64,000 nt of DNA, from assembly GCF_013282215.1 (NCBI RefSeq), contig NZ_CP048103.1, forward strand, positions 1,364,001 to 1,428,000. Reading direction: 5' to 3'. The notes below the pieces were generated by a model. That model did not search any database and had not been told where the DNA came from. It saw only the letters and a program-made list of their open reading frames with translations. A program made the position numbers and the translations under genes. The stretch's first letter is position 1. Each line of letters begins with the position of its first letter. This document shows positions 43,094 to 52,009 of this stretch, one piece after another. The stretch comes from Kroppenstedtia eburnea. GTDB lineage: Bacteria; Bacillota; Bacilli; Thermoactinomycetales; DSM-45169.

Positions 43094-43678
43094 ATGGCTA
43101 AGCGTACCGGAGAGAAGTATGAAGCGATTATCGATGCCGCCGTGCGTGTGATCGCCGAATTCGGCTATCATCAGGCACAGGTGTCCAAAATTGCCCGTGA
43201 GGCCAAGGTGGCAGACGGGACCATCTATCTGTATTTTGATAATAAGGACGATGTCCTCATCTCCCTTTTCAATGAGAAAATGGGGGCATTTATCTCGGAT
43301 ATGGAGCAAGCTCTGTCAGAAGTTCCATCTCCGGTGGACCAATTGCGGCAGTTGATCTACCTCCATTTTGCATATCTCGGGAGTGACAAGCAGCTCGCCA
43401 TCGTCACCCAGATCGAACTGCGTCAATCCAATCCGGTGGTCCGCAAAGAGATCGGATTGATTCTCAAGCGATATCTGGCAGTGATCGACCGGGTGCTACA
43501 ATCCGGAGTGGAACATGGGCTGTTTCGGGAAGACTTCGATATCCGGATCGCCCGCAAGATGATTTTCGGAACCATTGATGAAACGGTTTCTTCTTGGATC
43601 ATGGATGACTTTAAATACGATTTGATGGACCAGGTGGATCCGCTTCATCAATTATTTTTGCAAGGGATCGGCTCCTGA
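43094..43678 (+). CDS. fadR: TetR-family transcriptional regulator, FadR (YsiA) type
   Basis: The 194-residue repressor matches B. subtilis FadR in length. N-terminal helix-turn-helix IIDAAVRVIAEFGYHQAQVSKIAREAKVADGTIYLYFDNKDDVL, then a helical acyl-CoA sensing domain (IELRQSNPVVRKEI). It should repress beta-oxidation genes and release DNA when bound to long-chain acyl-CoA. The ATG at 43094 follows GGGAAAGGAAAG; an in-frame ATG at 43049 lies inside the operator and is rejected. Gene order fadR-etfB-etfA is as in Bacillus, though no acyl-CoA dehydrogenase or enoyl-CoA hydratase (fadB) separates them. Confidence 0.95.
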   Translation: MAKRTGEKYEAIIDAAVRVIAEFGYHQAQVSKIAREAKVADGTIYLYFDNKDDVLISLFNEKMGAFISDMEQALSEVPSPVDQLRQLIYLHFAYLGSDKQLAIVTQIELRQSNPVVRKEIGLILKRYLAVIDRVLQSGVEHGLFREDFDIRIARKMIFGTIDETVSSWIMDDFKYDLMDQVDPLHQLFLQGIGS

Positions 43679-43751
43679 AGACGGCGGGCACCTGCGTCAG
43701 GGGGTACGATTCCTCTGCATAGAGACTGGAATGGCGAAGGAGGAACAGAGA

Positions 43752-44522
43752 ATGAACATTCTGGTGTGCTTGAAGCAAACCTTCGACACCGAAGAGCGAA
43801 TTGTAATCGAAGACGGACAAATCAGTGAAGATGGTGTGGAGTTTGTTATCAACCCCTACGATGAGTATGCCGTGGAAGAAGCGATCCGTCTCCGTGATGA
43901 ACACGGCGGGGAAGTGACTGTGATCACTGTCGGACCGGAGCGGGCGGAACAAGCCCTGCGCACGGCCATGGCCATGGGTGCGGACAAGGGCATCATCGTG
44001 GACGATGAAGATCTGGAATCCGCCGACGAATACTCCATCGCCCGGGTGCTGGCAACTGTGATCGAAGATCTCGATTATGATATCATCCTGGGCGGCTACA
44101 TGGCAGTGGATGACGGATCCGCCCAAGTGGGCCCCCGGTTGGCCGAATTGCTGGGGATCCCCCATATCTCCACCATCACCAAGCTGACTGTGGACGGGGA
44201 GACGGTGGAAGTGGAGAAGGATGTGGAAGGGGACACGGAGTACATTCAGTCCAAGCTCCCGATTCTGGTCACGGCCCAGCAAGGGTTGAATGATCCCCGT
44301 TATCCCTCTCTGCCCGGAATTATGAAAGCGAAGAAAAAACCGCTGGAACGCATGGATCTCGATGATCTGGATGTAGATGAGGACGAGCTGGAAGGTAAAA
44401 CGGAGACTCTGGAAATCTTCCTGCCTCCGGAAAAGGAAGCGGGCAAAATCCTGGATGGGGAACTGGAAGACCAGGTGAAGGAACTGGTCCATCTGTTGCG
44501 TAACGAAGCCAAGGTCATCTGA
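43752..44522 (+). CDS. etfB: Electron transfer flavoprotein beta subunit
   Basis: The 256-residue AMP-binding subunit of ETF, which carries electrons from acyl-CoA dehydrogenases to the quinone pool. It begins [19 protein letters not shown] and has the ETF-beta signature region [48 protein letters not shown]-like segment (actual: [13 protein letters not shown] then [20 protein letters not shown]). ATG 43752 follows AAGGAGGA. It is 14 nt upstream of etfA and cotranscribed with fadR. Confidence 0.96.
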   Translation: [256 protein letters not shown]

Positions 44523-44536
44523 GGGAAGAGGGGGAA

Positions 44537-45529
44537 ATGGAACCGATGAGCAAAAACGTACTTGTACTGGCGGATGTTCGCGAGGGTGAACTGAGAAATG
44601 TTTCTCTGGAAAGCCTGGCCGCGGCGGCGGCAGTGGCGGAAGGCGGGACGGTGACCGCCGCCGTTTTCGGAAGCAAGGGAAAAGAGCTGGTGGAGAAGCT
44701 GGCCCACCACGGTGCGGACCGTGTGATCTTGGTTCCGAATGAACAGCTGGACACATATACCACCGACGCTTATTTCCAGGCGTTTAAGCAAGTGATCGAA
44801 AAAGTGGAGCCCGATGTGATTTTCACCGGTCACACCGCGGTCGGTCGGGACGTGAGCCCGCGAATCGCCGCCCGCCTCGACATGGGGTTGGTGTCGGACT
44901 GCACCAATGTGGAACTTAAGGACGGAAAGATCGTTCTCACCCGCCCCATCTATGCGGGAAAAGCTTTTGTCAAAAAAGCATTCCGTGACGGGGTCGTCTT
45001 TGCCACGCTGCGTCCCAACAATATTCCTGCATTGGAGGCGGACACAGGTCGTTCTGCAGAAACGGAAGAGCTGGATGTCCAATTTGCTCCGGATTCCCTG
45101 CGGACACTGATCAAAGATGTGGTCCGAAAAGCTTCTGAAGGTGTCGACCTGTCCGAAGCCCGCGTCGTGGTCTCCGGAGGTCGGGGTGTCAAGAGCGCGG
45201 AAGGCTTCAAACCCCTGCAAGAACTGGCGGATTTGTTGGGAGGTGCCGTCGGTGCTTCCCGGGGAGCCTGTGATGCCGATTACTGTGATTATGCCCTTCA
45301 GATCGGCCAGACAGGGAAAGTGGTCACCCCGGACCTGTACATCGCCTGCGGAATTTCCGGCGCCATCCAACACTTGGCGGGGATGTCCAATTCCAAAGTG
45401 ATTGTAGCCATCAACAAAGATCCGGAGGCCAACATCTTCAGTGTGGCGGATTACGGGATCGTCGGTGATCTTTTCGAAGTGGTGCCGATGTTGACGGAAG
45501 AGTTCAAGAAGGTTTTGGCCGAGGGTTGA
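44537..45529 (+). CDS. etfA: Electron transfer flavoprotein alpha subunit
   Basis: The 330-residue FAD-binding partner of EtfB. The C-terminal FAD domain shows [84 protein letters not shown] and [15 protein letters not shown], all diagnostic. Start ATG 44537 fits AAGAGG upstream; ATG 44546 is an alternative. Closed by the terminator at 45539-45569. Confidence 0.97.
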   Translation: MEPMSKNVLVLADVREGELRNVSLESLAAAAAVAEGGTVTAAVFGSKGKELVEKLAHHGADRVILVPNEQLDTYTTDAYFQAFKQVIEKVEPDVIFTGHTAVGRDVSPRIAARLDMGLVSDCTNVELKDGKIVLTRPIYAGKAFVKKAFRDGVVFATLRPNNIPALEADTGRSAETEELDVQFAPDSLRTLIKDVVRKASEGVDLSEARVVVSGGRGVKSAEGFKPLQELADLLGGAVGASRGACDADYCDYALQIGQTGKVVTPDLYIACGISGAIQHLAGMSNSKVIVAINKDPEANIFSVADYGIVGDLFEVVPMLTEEFKKVLAEG

Positions 45530-45538
45530 AGTGAGTTC

Positions 45539-45569
45539 GGGTGGCGGAAATTCTTCGCCGCCCGTTTTC
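45539..45569 (+). terminator. Terminator after etfA
   Basis: GGTGGCGGAAATTCTTCGCCGCC stem (GGCGG/CCGCC core) followed by CGTTTTC. Confidence 0.7.
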
Positions 45570-45681
45570 AGGTTTGGAAGATACTTATACGGGGTATCCC
45601 ATATAAGGCATGGAACTTTCTTGATCTCAGTGGTATACTGTGTGGAGTGAAGCAGAAGGATCTTGTGAAGGAGGAAGTATG

Positions 45682-45996
45682 ATGGCGATTAAACAGGTAA
45701 CTGATCAAACCTTTAACGACGATGTGGCGTCGGGAACCGTTCTGGTGGACTTCTGGGCTCCCTGGTGCGGTCCTTGTAAAATGATTGCGCCGGAGCTTGA
45801 GGGATTGGATCAGGAAATTGGTGACAAGCTCACCATCGCGAAGCTCAACGTGGATGAAAATCCGGATACCGCCGGTAAATTCGGCGTGATGAGCATCCCG
45901 ACTCTGATGGTTTTCAAAGATGGTCAAATGGTGGATAAACTGACCGGTTTTCAACCGAAAGCACAATTGTTGGAATGGGTCACCCCCCATCTCTGA
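45682..45996 (+). CDS. trxA: Thioredoxin
   Basis: The 104-residue thioredoxin has the active-site motif [11 protein letters not shown] and the cis-proline segment [11 protein letters not shown]. It reduces protein disulfides in the cytoplasm. ATG 45682 is chosen over ATG 45679 by spacing to AAGGAGG. A promoter with TGGAAC, 17 nt and TATACT (45611-45639) and an extended TG precedes it. Monocistronic, with a terminator at 46014-46047. Confidence 0.97.
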   Translation: MAIKQVTDQTFNDDVASGTVLVDFWAPWCGPCKMIAPELEGLDQEIGDKLTIAKLNVDENPDTAGKFGVMSIPTLMVFKDGQMVDKLTGFQPKAQLLEWVTPHL

Positions 45997-46013
45997 TGTA
46001 AATCAATCAAGAA

Positions 46014-46047
46014 AAAGCCTGCATCCCTGGCCGGGTGCAGGCTTTTG
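46014..46047 (+). terminator. Intrinsic terminator after trxA
   Basis: AAAGCCTGCATCC and GGGTGCAGGCTTTT around a 6-nt loop, ending in a T-run. Confidence 0.9.
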
Positions 46048-46062
46048 TGCATTCAGCTCCAC

Positions 46063-47148
46063 TCAGCGATGGTAAGGATCGCCGGGATCCTCCGGATCGG
46101 TGGAATTGCGGGAGTGATCAAGGTCTTGCCGGTTCTCCTCAGGCGGCAAGAAGGGATCCGGCCCATGAATCGGTTGGGAGAGCGGCTCCCGATAGCTGTA
46201 CGGGTCTGGGTCCGGGATCTCTTGACTGTGGGGATCTGTCGGTGCAGGTTCCGGGTCTTCCGGGACCACCCACTGGCGCATGTGTTGTTTGTAGCGCAGG
46301 GAGATGATCAGATTGATGATCACCTGAATCAGCGGGAAGGTCAGGAGAAATACCAGGATTAACAGCGACAGACCTAAAAAAGTGCCAACTCCCACATTGT
46401 CCGGATCCAGGAACAGGGGGTAGAAAGTAACCCCTGCAAGCACTGCGTAAACGATGATAAAAGGGGTGACTGCGGCGATCAGCAGCAGCAGGGTCACGAA
46501 AGCTTTTCCATAGGACTTGCGGGCGGCCCGGATCGAATGGCGAATCGATTGCCAGGGCCCCATATTTTCGGCGATCATGATATACGGAGCGTAAAGGAGC
46601 AAGCTGCCGAAGAGGATCATGGCCACCAACAGGAGGAGCCAAAGGGCAGCACACAGGAAGAAGAGAAGAGTGTTGTCCAACTCACTGGCAAAAGCCATTC
46701 CGAAATCGACGACACCCCAGGGGATCAGAATCGGCAGACTGACAACAGCTGCCAAAATACTCAGCAAAAACATCTTCCACAGATAGCGTGTGGCAGAGCG
46801 GAAATAGCTGTTCAGGGAGGTGCTGTCATCCAACACCGCCTCGGTGGCCAACCCGATGCTCCCGGCGGTATGAAAAGATTGAATCAGGAAAGAGACCAGA
46901 TAGATGAATATAACGAACAGGGCCACCAGCAAGATCATTCCCACCGTGGCGGAAGTGAAGGCCTGGTCCAGGTTGTCCGCACTGACGACGGAAACGCCGA
47001 TCCCCATGGCCAGAAAAGCGACCAATCCTACAAAATAAAAGATGATTTCCATCACAAATAGGGCGGCCATCATGATCAGGAAGCCGAGCAAGTGGATTCC
47101 CCACATTTTCAGCCCGTGTTTTCTGAGTAAGCTAAAAAACGTTCCCAT
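46063..47148 (-). CDS. Multi-pass membrane protein, unknown function (copy 1 of a pair)
   Basis: The 361-residue protein starts MGTFFSLLRKHGLKMWGIHLLGF and has about six to eight hydrophobic helices, with a central IRHSIRAARKSYGKAFVTLLLLI segment, then a long hydrophilic C-terminal tail (about 285-361) rich in Pro, Asp, Ser and His. The pattern of amphipathic loop followed by helix pairs resembles DUF975/glycerophosphodiester-phosphodiesterase-membrane-type proteins, but no function is claimed. It appears to be a diverged paralogue of the next gene upstream on the same strand (47280-48230), 132 bases away, separated by a terminator. Confidence 0.75.
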   Translation of the reverse strand: MGTFFSLLRKHGLKMWGIHLLGFLIMMAALFVMEIIFYFVGLVAFLAMGIGVSVVSADNLDQAFTSATVGMILLVALFVIFIYLVSFLIQSFHTAGSIGLATEAVLDDSTSLNSYFRSATRYLWKMFLLSILAAVVSLPILIPWGVVDFGMAFASELDNTLLFFLCAALWLLLLVAMILFGSLLLYAPYIMIAENMGPWQSIRHSIRAARKSYGKAFVTLLLLIAAVTPFIIVYAVLAGVTFYPLFLDPDNVGVGTFLGLSLLILVFLLTFPLIQVIINLIISLRYKQHMRQWVVPEDPEPAPTDPHSQEIPDPDPYSYREPLSQPIHGPDPFLPPEENRQDLDHSRNSTDPEDPGDPYHR

Positions 47149-47240
47149 CTACAATCTCTCCTATATCTCCAAGTATCTCCTCTCTATGATATACGATCGG
47201 GGAGGCCCAAGGTTTCAGAAAACTCTTCGGAATGGTGAGG

Positions 47241-47273
47241 AAATCAAAACAGCACAGGGTTTCCCCTGTGCTG
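47241..47273 (-). terminator. Minus-strand intrinsic terminator between the two membrane-protein genes
   Basis: On the minus strand CAGCACAGGGGAAACCCTGTGCTG is followed by TTTTGATTT. Confidence 0.88.
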
Positions 47274-47279
47274 TGCATC

Positions 47280-48230
47280 TTATCCGGTGGGCAACTGATT
47301 CTGTTTTTCTTCCTGATCGAATGATTTCATCCTGACCGGTTCCAGGCGGTCTTCCGGAAAGAGTCTGTCCTGGATGTACAGAAGGTAGCGACGGAAAAAG
47401 ACACCCAGGGAAAGGATGGTTGGAAAGACACCCAAGAGTGCGATCGCGACAGGAGCTAAAGCGATTCCGACGATGTCGGCGACGGTGCTGTCCTCGAAGA
47501 ATTGGAGGACCAGCCAGGGAAAGGCGGCCACCAGTAAGATGACACTCCAGGACAGAGCGCCGACAACGATCGACTCGAGCAGGGAGACGAGGGAGGTGCC
47601 TGCCTGAAACAGACTGACACGAAATCCGTACCCGATAGAACGAAAAATCCCCGTTCCTTCCGAGAACAGGACCACCACGGAGTGGATCGCTGATGAGATC
47701 AACAGCAACCCCAACAGGAGTCCCACGATCGCCCAGACGATCAGCAACGGGGTCTGATCACGGAGCAAGAGGTAGAGTGCTCCCCATCCGGCGGAAACGA
47801 CGAAAAAGATAAGTGCCAACAGGATCTCCAGGCCGATGATGCGAAACAGATAACGAAAACCGTAGGAGAAAAAACAGCTCAGGGGTACCCGGTCTTCCAG
47901 CGCGGCCTCCCGGACCGCGCCGGTGAGGGCGGCGGTGTAAAATGCCGAAGCCAGCCATGTCAACAGGATGCTCCCCACTGCGTAACCGAGGATCCAACCT
48001 CCATATTTCAACAGTCCCACGCCGAGGTGGGCTGCTGCCTCCCCGACAGACCCGGGGGAAGCGATCATATTTTTAAGAAGATCCTGCAGGGAGACGAGCT
48101 CAGAGCTGAGCATGATTCCCAGGAAAAATTGGGGCACTGCCAGCAACACGAATACAGTGATCGCCGTCAGCAGAGACCCGAGCCAGAGTTTCGCACCGTG
48201 TTGATTCAGCAACCGGAACGACTCAATCAA
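47280..48230 (-). CDS. Multi-pass membrane protein, unknown function (copy 2 of a pair)
   Basis: The 316-residue protein begins at TTG 48230 (MIESFRLLNQHGAKLWLGSLL), with GGGGAGGG 6 nt upstream. About seven hydrophobic helices follow, with AFYTAALTGAVREAALEDRVPLSCFFSYGFRYLFRI and IGYGFRVSLFQAG motifs, ending QEEKQNQLPTG. The frame is open 86 codons further upstream, but that stretch is the translation of repeat R6 and must not be counted. Start region and helix pattern parallel the 46063-47148 protein. Role unknown. Confidence 0.75.
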   Translation of the reverse strand: MIESFRLLNQHGAKLWLGSLLTAITVFVLLAVPQFFLGIMLSSELVSLQDLLKNMIASPGSVGEAAAHLGVGLLKYGGWILGYAVGSILLTWLASAFYTAALTGAVREAALEDRVPLSCFFSYGFRYLFRIIGLEILLALIFFVVSAGWGALYLLLRDQTPLLIVWAIVGLLLGLLLISSAIHSVVVLFSEGTGIFRSIGYGFRVSLFQAGTSLVSLLESIVVGALSWSVILLVAAFPWLVLQFFEDSTVADIVGIALAPVAIALLGVFPTILSLGVFFRRYLLYIQDRLFPEDRLEPVRMKSFDQEEKQNQLPTG

Positions 48231-48294
48231 ACCAATCCCTCCCCAGACAATGTGGCATAAAACCATCTTATCTTCACCGCAACCTTCGGACAAG

Positions 48295-48457
48295 GGCATG
48301 TCTGGTAATTTAAATTTCCGTGGAATGTGAGATATTGTAGGAGTAACAGAGGGAGGGTGGGGTTTCACATGGAGTGATTTTGGATCGTCAGAACAACGGA
48401 AGGACATGTGAAACCCCATCCCGACCGGCTCGGCCCAGAGATTTATCAGACACACCC
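48295..48457 (+). repeat. Dispersed palindromic repeat, copy R6 (type B ends)
   Basis: Left end GGCATGTCTGGTAATT, inner arms GGGTTTCACATG and CATGTGAAACCC (48361-48416), right end ATTTATCAGACACACC. It immediately precedes R7 in tandem orientation and lies upstream of a minus-strand membrane gene. Confidence 0.9.
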
Positions 48458-48546
48458 AAGAAGCAGCTGATCCAAAATGGGCTTTCACACCTGGTAAACG
48501 GGATTCGCCCTGCGGGTGGTTCCATCCTTTCAGCCATCGGTTTTAG

Positions 48547-48703
48547 GGTGTGGCAGGTCAATTCAAGTTTCCGAAGGAATGTGAGAACAACAGAGGGAGG
48601 GTGGGGTTTCACATGGAGTGACTTTGGCTCGTCAGAACAACGGAAGGACATGTGAAACCCCACCCCGACCGACCCGGCCAGCACTAATTCACAGCGCTTC
48701 TAG
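48547..48703 (+). repeat. Dispersed palindromic repeat, copy R7 (hybrid: type B left, type A right)
   Basis: Left end GTGTGGCAGGTCAATTCAAG is type B; inner palindrome GGGTTTCACATG ... CATGTGAAACCC (48604-48660); right end AATTCACAGCGCTTCTAG is type A. It ends 40 bases before uvrC and so may carry or separate the uvrC promoter. Confidence 0.85.
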
Positions 48704-48743
48704 ATGGAGGGTGTGGTAAGATGAGCGTTGGGAGGTAAGCACG

Positions 48744-50546
48744 ATGAAGGAAAAAATCCGCGAAAAGCTCTCTCTCCTTCCGGAGAAACCCGGCTGTTAT
48801 CTGATGAAAAATCTTCGTGACGAGATTATTTACATCGGGAAGGCGAAAAGCCTTAAAAATCGGGTTCGTTCTTATTTCACGGGAAGCCATGACGGAAAGA
48901 CCCAACTTCTGGTTTCGGAAATTGAGGACTTTGAATATATCGTGACGGAGAGTGCCACCGAGGCACTGATCCTGGAAGCAGTCCTGATCAAGCGGCACCG
49001 TCCCCATTACAATGTGTTGATGAAGGATGACAAGTCCTATCCCTACATCCGCCTGACCCGGGAAACCCATCCCCGGTTGGAAGTGACCCGGAAGGTGAAA
49101 AAGGACGGATCCCGTTATTTCGGTCCCTACCCCAATGCCCAGGCGGCCCAGCAAACCAAGAAACTGTTGGACAAACTTTACCCATTGCGAAAATGCCGGA
49201 CCCTTCCCAAACGGGTCTGTCTCTACTACCACCTGGGACAATGCCTGGCTCCCTGCGAGTTTGACGTGGATCCCTCCCAATATGAGGAGATGGTCCGGGA
49301 GATCAGCCGCTTTCTCAACGGCGGCTTTCAGGAGGTTCAGAAGGATCTGGAACGGAAGATGCATCTGGCGGCGGAGGAGCTGAACTTTGAACGGGCCCGG
49401 GAACTGCGGGACCTGATCCAACATATCGAGGCGGTGATGGTGAAACAGAACATCATCATGAAAGACAACCTCGACCGGGATGTGTTTGGCTATGCGGCGG
49501 ACAAGGGAATGATGTGCGTTCAGATCTTCTTTGTCCGCCAGGGAAAGCTGATTGAGCGGGATGTTTCCATCTTCCCTCATTACGGGGAGGAGAGGGAGGA
49601 TTTTCTCTCCTATGTCACCCAGTTTTATCATGAAAAACCGGTGTTGCCCAAAGAGATCAATCTCCCGGAGGCGGTGGATGCCGGGTTGTTGGGAGATTGG
49701 TTGACCGGGGTTCATGTTCACATTCCTCAGCGGGGGATGAAAAAGCGCTTGGTGGAAATGGCCAATGAAAACGCGCGGATTGCACTGGAAGAACGCTTTA
49801 AACTTCTTGAACGGGATCAAGGCCGGACCGTGGAAGCGATTCACAGGCTGGGAGAAGCGATGGGGATCGGCTCTCCCCGACGAATCGAGGCTTTTGACAA
49901 CTCCAATATCCAGGGGACCGATCCCGTCTCGGCCATGGTGGTGTTCACCGATGGGGTCCCCGATAAGAAGGAGTACCGGAAATTCAAGATCCGTTCCGTT
50001 CAGGGTCCGGATGATTACGAAACCATGCGGGAAGTGATCCGCAGGCGCTACACCCGGGTTCTCAAAGAGAACCTTCCCTTGCCGGATCTGGTGCTGGTGG
50101 ACGGAGGGCGCGGCCAGATGTCGGCGGCGATCGATGTTCTGGAGAATGAGCTGGGCTTGTTTATTCCCGTCGCCGGTTTGGTCAAGAATGAACGTCATAA
50201 AACCGCCGGCCTTCTTTTTGGTGATCCCCCGTCAGAGGTGGAGCTTCGCCGTGGAAGCCGGGAGTTTTATCTGTTACAGCGGATCCAGGAGGAAGTGCAC
50301 CGGTTTGCGATCACTTTCCATCGCCAGACCCGGGGGAAAACCATGACCCGGTCCCTCCTGGACGAGATCCCCGGGGTGGGTAAGAAGCGAAAGCAGATCC
50401 TTTACAAACACTTCGGTTCCCTGGAGCGAATGCGACAAGGGAGTGTGGAGGAATACCGGGAGGCGGGGATCGGCGATCAATTGGCCCGGAAAATCCTGGA
50501 CCACCTCCGGCGGAAGGATGCAGACTCCGGGGAGCAAAATGGCTGA
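48744..50546 (+). CDS. uvrC: Excinuclease ABC subunit C
   Basis: The 600-residue nucleotide-excision-repair nuclease makes the two incisions around UvrB-bound lesions. GIY-YIG domain at the N-terminus ([34 protein letters not shown], 12-45), Cys-rich stretch, UVR motif for UvrB contact ([24 protein letters not shown]), RNase H-like nuclease ([14 protein letters not shown]) and C-terminal helix-hairpin-helix ([21 protein letters not shown]). GGGAGGT precedes ATG 48744. Its stop overlaps the mobA start by 8 nt. Confidence 0.97.
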   Translation: MKEKIREKLSLLPEKPGCYLMKNLRDEIIYIGKAKSLKNRVRSYFTGSHDGKTQLLVSEIEDFEYIVTESATEALILEAVLIKRHRPHYNVLMKDDKSYPYIRLTRETHPRLEVTRKVKKDGSRYFGPYPNAQAAQQTKKLLDKLYPLRKCRTLPKRVCLYYHLGQCLAPCEFDVDPSQYEEMVREISRFLNGGFQEVQKDLERKMHLAAEELNFERARELRDLIQHIEAVMVKQNIIMKDNLDRDVFGYAADKGMMCVQIFFVRQGKLIERDVSIFPHYGEEREDFLSYVTQFYHEKPVLPKEINLPEAVDAGLLGDWLTGVHVHIPQRGMKKRLVEMANENARIALEERFKLLERDQGRTVEAIHRLGEAMGIGSPRRIEAFDNSNIQGTDPVSAMVVFTDGVPDKKEYRKFKIRSVQGPDDYETMREVIRRRYTRVLKENLPLPDLVLVDGGRGQMSAAIDVLENELGLFIPVAGLVKNERHKTAGLLFGDPPSEVELRRGSREFYLLQRIQEEVHRFAITFHRQTRGKTMTRSLLDEIPGVGKKRKQILYKHFGSLERMRQGSVEEYREAGIGDQLARKILDHLRRKDADSGEQNG

Positions 50547-51147
50547 TGGGATACAGACTGCGGGATTGATTATCCTGGCAGGGGGGCGATCCCGCAGAAT
50601 GGGCCGGGATAAGGCTCTCCTCCCACTGGCGGGGGAGATGATGGTGATGCGGATGATCCGGCGCCTGTCTCTTCAGGGGGAGTGGGTCGTCATGGTCAGC
50701 AGCAACCAACCGGAAAAATTTGCGGAACTGGGGGTCCCGGTGGTTCCGGATCAATTTTTGGGAGGGGGGCCTCTGGCGGGGATTCACGCCTGTCTGCAAA
50801 GGTCTCCCTGTGAGTTGAATCTGGTGACGGCCTGTGACCTTCCCTTCGTCTCCGGGGAGGTGGCCCGACAACTTCTGGCCCTGGCGGGCACCGGCACCTG
50901 GGATGTGGTCGTTCCAGCAGACGGAAAGCGGGTGCATCCTTTGTTCGGAGTCTACCATCGCCGATGCCGCCGGCGGTTGGAGTCGTTTTTAGAGGGGGGT
51001 GGCCGCCGGGTGGGCGATTTCCTGAAGGAAGTGAATACCCGTTATGTATCCGGCCCATTTCCCGATGGGGTCTTTTTCAATATGAACCGGCCTGAAGACT
51101 ATTGCCGGGCCACCGCCATGGAGGAGGGGGAGCCGGAGGGCGGTTGA
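50539..51147 (+). CDS. mobA: Molybdenum cofactor guanylyltransferase
   Basis: The 202-residue nucleotidyltransferase transfers GMP to molybdopterin to make the MGD cofactor. Signature [22 protein letters not shown]-type N-terminus (actual [20 protein letters not shown]), [12 protein letters not shown] and TACDLPFVS (metal-binding Asp). Start ATG 50539 with GGGGAG at 50529-50534, overlapping the end of uvrC. No other Mo-cofactor gene is in the window; MGD is used by enzymes such as formate dehydrogenase, some of which are selenoproteins, which is of interest given the SelW-like gene. Confidence 0.9.
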   Translation: MADGIQTAGLIILAGGRSRRMGRDKALLPLAGEMMVMRMIRRLSLQGEWVVMVSSNQPEKFAELGVPVVPDQFLGGGPLAGIHACLQRSPCELNLVTACDLPFVSGEVARQLLALAGTGTWDVVVPADGKRVHPLFGVYHRRCRRRLESFLEGGGRRVGDFLKEVNTRYVSGPFPDGVFFNMNRPEDYCRATAMEEGEPEGG

Positions 51148-51162
51148 TGGAAAGCGGGCGAT

Positions 51163-51191
51163 GAAAAAACAACCCCCGGCTGTGGCCGGAG
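51163..51191 (-). terminator. Minus-strand intrinsic terminator of tatA
   Basis: On the minus strand CCTCCGGCCACAGCCGGGGG is followed by TTGTTTTTTC. Confidence 0.85.
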
Positions 51192-51199
51192 GCTGCTGG

Positions 51200-51394
51200 T
51201 CATGATTTTCGCTCGGTTTCCCGGGACGGATCCGAAGCTTCTTTTTTCTCCTCAGTAATTCCGGAGACGCTGTCCTTGAATTCCTTCAGGGTGCGCCCGG
51301 CGGCCCGCCCCAATTCAGGCAGTTTGCTGGGGCCGAACAGAATGAGGGCAGCCAGGACGATCAGGATCAATCCGGGAACTCCAATGTTGCTCAT
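51200..51394 (-). CDS. tatA: Twin-arginine translocase subunit TatA
   Basis: The 64-residue protein has one N-terminal membrane helix ([28 protein letters not shown], with the FGP motif and hinge) followed by an amphipathic helix ([20 protein letters not shown]). It multimerises to pass folded twin-arginine substrates through the membrane. No tatC is adjacent. AAAGGAGTGAGTCCTC precedes the start. Transcribed alone, convergent with mobA. Confidence 0.95.
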   Translation of the reverse strand: MSNIGVPGLILIVLAALILFGPSKLPELGRAAGRTLKEFKDSVSGITEEKKEASDPSRETERKS

Positions 51395-51545
51395 GAGGAC
51401 TCACTCCTTTGACTCCGGTCCGGGGACCGGCGATTATCGGATCACCGTAGAGGGGTGGAAGTGTACGTTTTTTCCTATCTGGTATTATACTGCCCGGCTG
51501 AAGGAAAGCCAAGTTAACGTTTTATGTATATTTGGCGCAGCGTCA

Positions 51546-51575
51546 TTGACAAAGGGTTGTTCCCCGTAATAAAAT
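51546..51575 (+). promoter_or_regulatory. Sigma-A promoter of the SCP2 gene
   Basis: TTGACA (51546-51551), 18-nt spacer, TAAAAT (51570-51575). Confidence 0.8.
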
Positions 51576-51590
51576 AATTCCAATTCATTA

Positions 51591-51608
51591 TGAATGACTA
51601 TTCATTCC
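51591..51608 (+). promoter_or_regulatory. FadR-type operator before the SCP2 gene
   Basis: TGAATGACTATTCATTCC matches the FadR box with a 4-bp spacer and one mismatch at the last base. It lies 15 bases after the -10, over the expected transcript start. Confidence 0.85.
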
Positions 51609-51622
51609 CAGGAGGTTCCAGC

Positions 51623-51946
51623 ATGGCCATCCAAGAGACCATCACAAAACTGACAGACAAGATGAACCAGGATCCGGAGGGAATCCAGGGGATCGACGCC
51701 GTCTACCAATTTGACATCGAAGGCTCTGAAACTCACCAGGTCCGACTGGCGGGGGGATCCGCGGAATACCGGCAAGGGGAAGAGTTCGATGCCGACTGCA
51801 TTTTGACCATGACGGAGGCGAACTTTGCAAAATTGACTGCAGGCCAATTGAATCCCACCACGGCGTTCATGACGGGAAAGCTGAAGGTGAAAGGGGATTT
51901 GTCCCTCGCTGTCCGATTGCAATCCCTGTTGAAAAAATACAGCTGA
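51623..51946 (+). CDS. SCP2 sterol-binding/lipid-transfer domain protein
   Basis: The 107-residue protein is a stand-alone SCP-2 domain: VYQFDIEG, HQVRLAGGSAEYRQGEEFDADCILTMTEANFAKLTAGQLNPTTAFMTGKLKVKGDLSLAVRLQSLL, with the conserved FMTGKLKVKGD segment forming part of the lipid tunnel. SCP2 domains bind fatty acids or acyl-CoAs. ATG 51623 follows AGGAGGT. The FadR operator ahead of it places it in the fatty-acid degradation regulon. It is monocistronic with a terminator at 51986-52009. Confidence 0.92.
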   Translation: MAIQETITKLTDKMNQDPEGIQGIDAVYQFDIEGSETHQVRLAGGSAEYRQGEEFDADCILTMTEANFAKLTAGQLNPTTAFMTGKLKVKGDLSLAVRLQSLLKKYS

Positions 51947-51985
51947 ATTTATCGGTTCGGGTAAATCATCGCAAATCATCGATTT

Positions 51986-52009
51986 CGGGCCCTCTCAGGC
52001 CCTTTTTTT
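51986..52009 (+). terminator. Intrinsic terminator after SCP2 gene
   Basis: GGGCCCTCTCAGGCCC stem followed by TTTTTTT. The region 52010-52195 contains no clear gene. Confidence 0.88.

Noticed and set aside
48231-48488. 86-codon N-terminal extension of the membrane protein gene
   Set aside because: It translates repeat R6 and has no ribosome site; TTG 48230 with GGGGAGGG fits better.
48684-50198. 504-codon minus-strand frame across uvrC
   Set aside because: Antisense to uvrC; composition is typical of a shadow frame.
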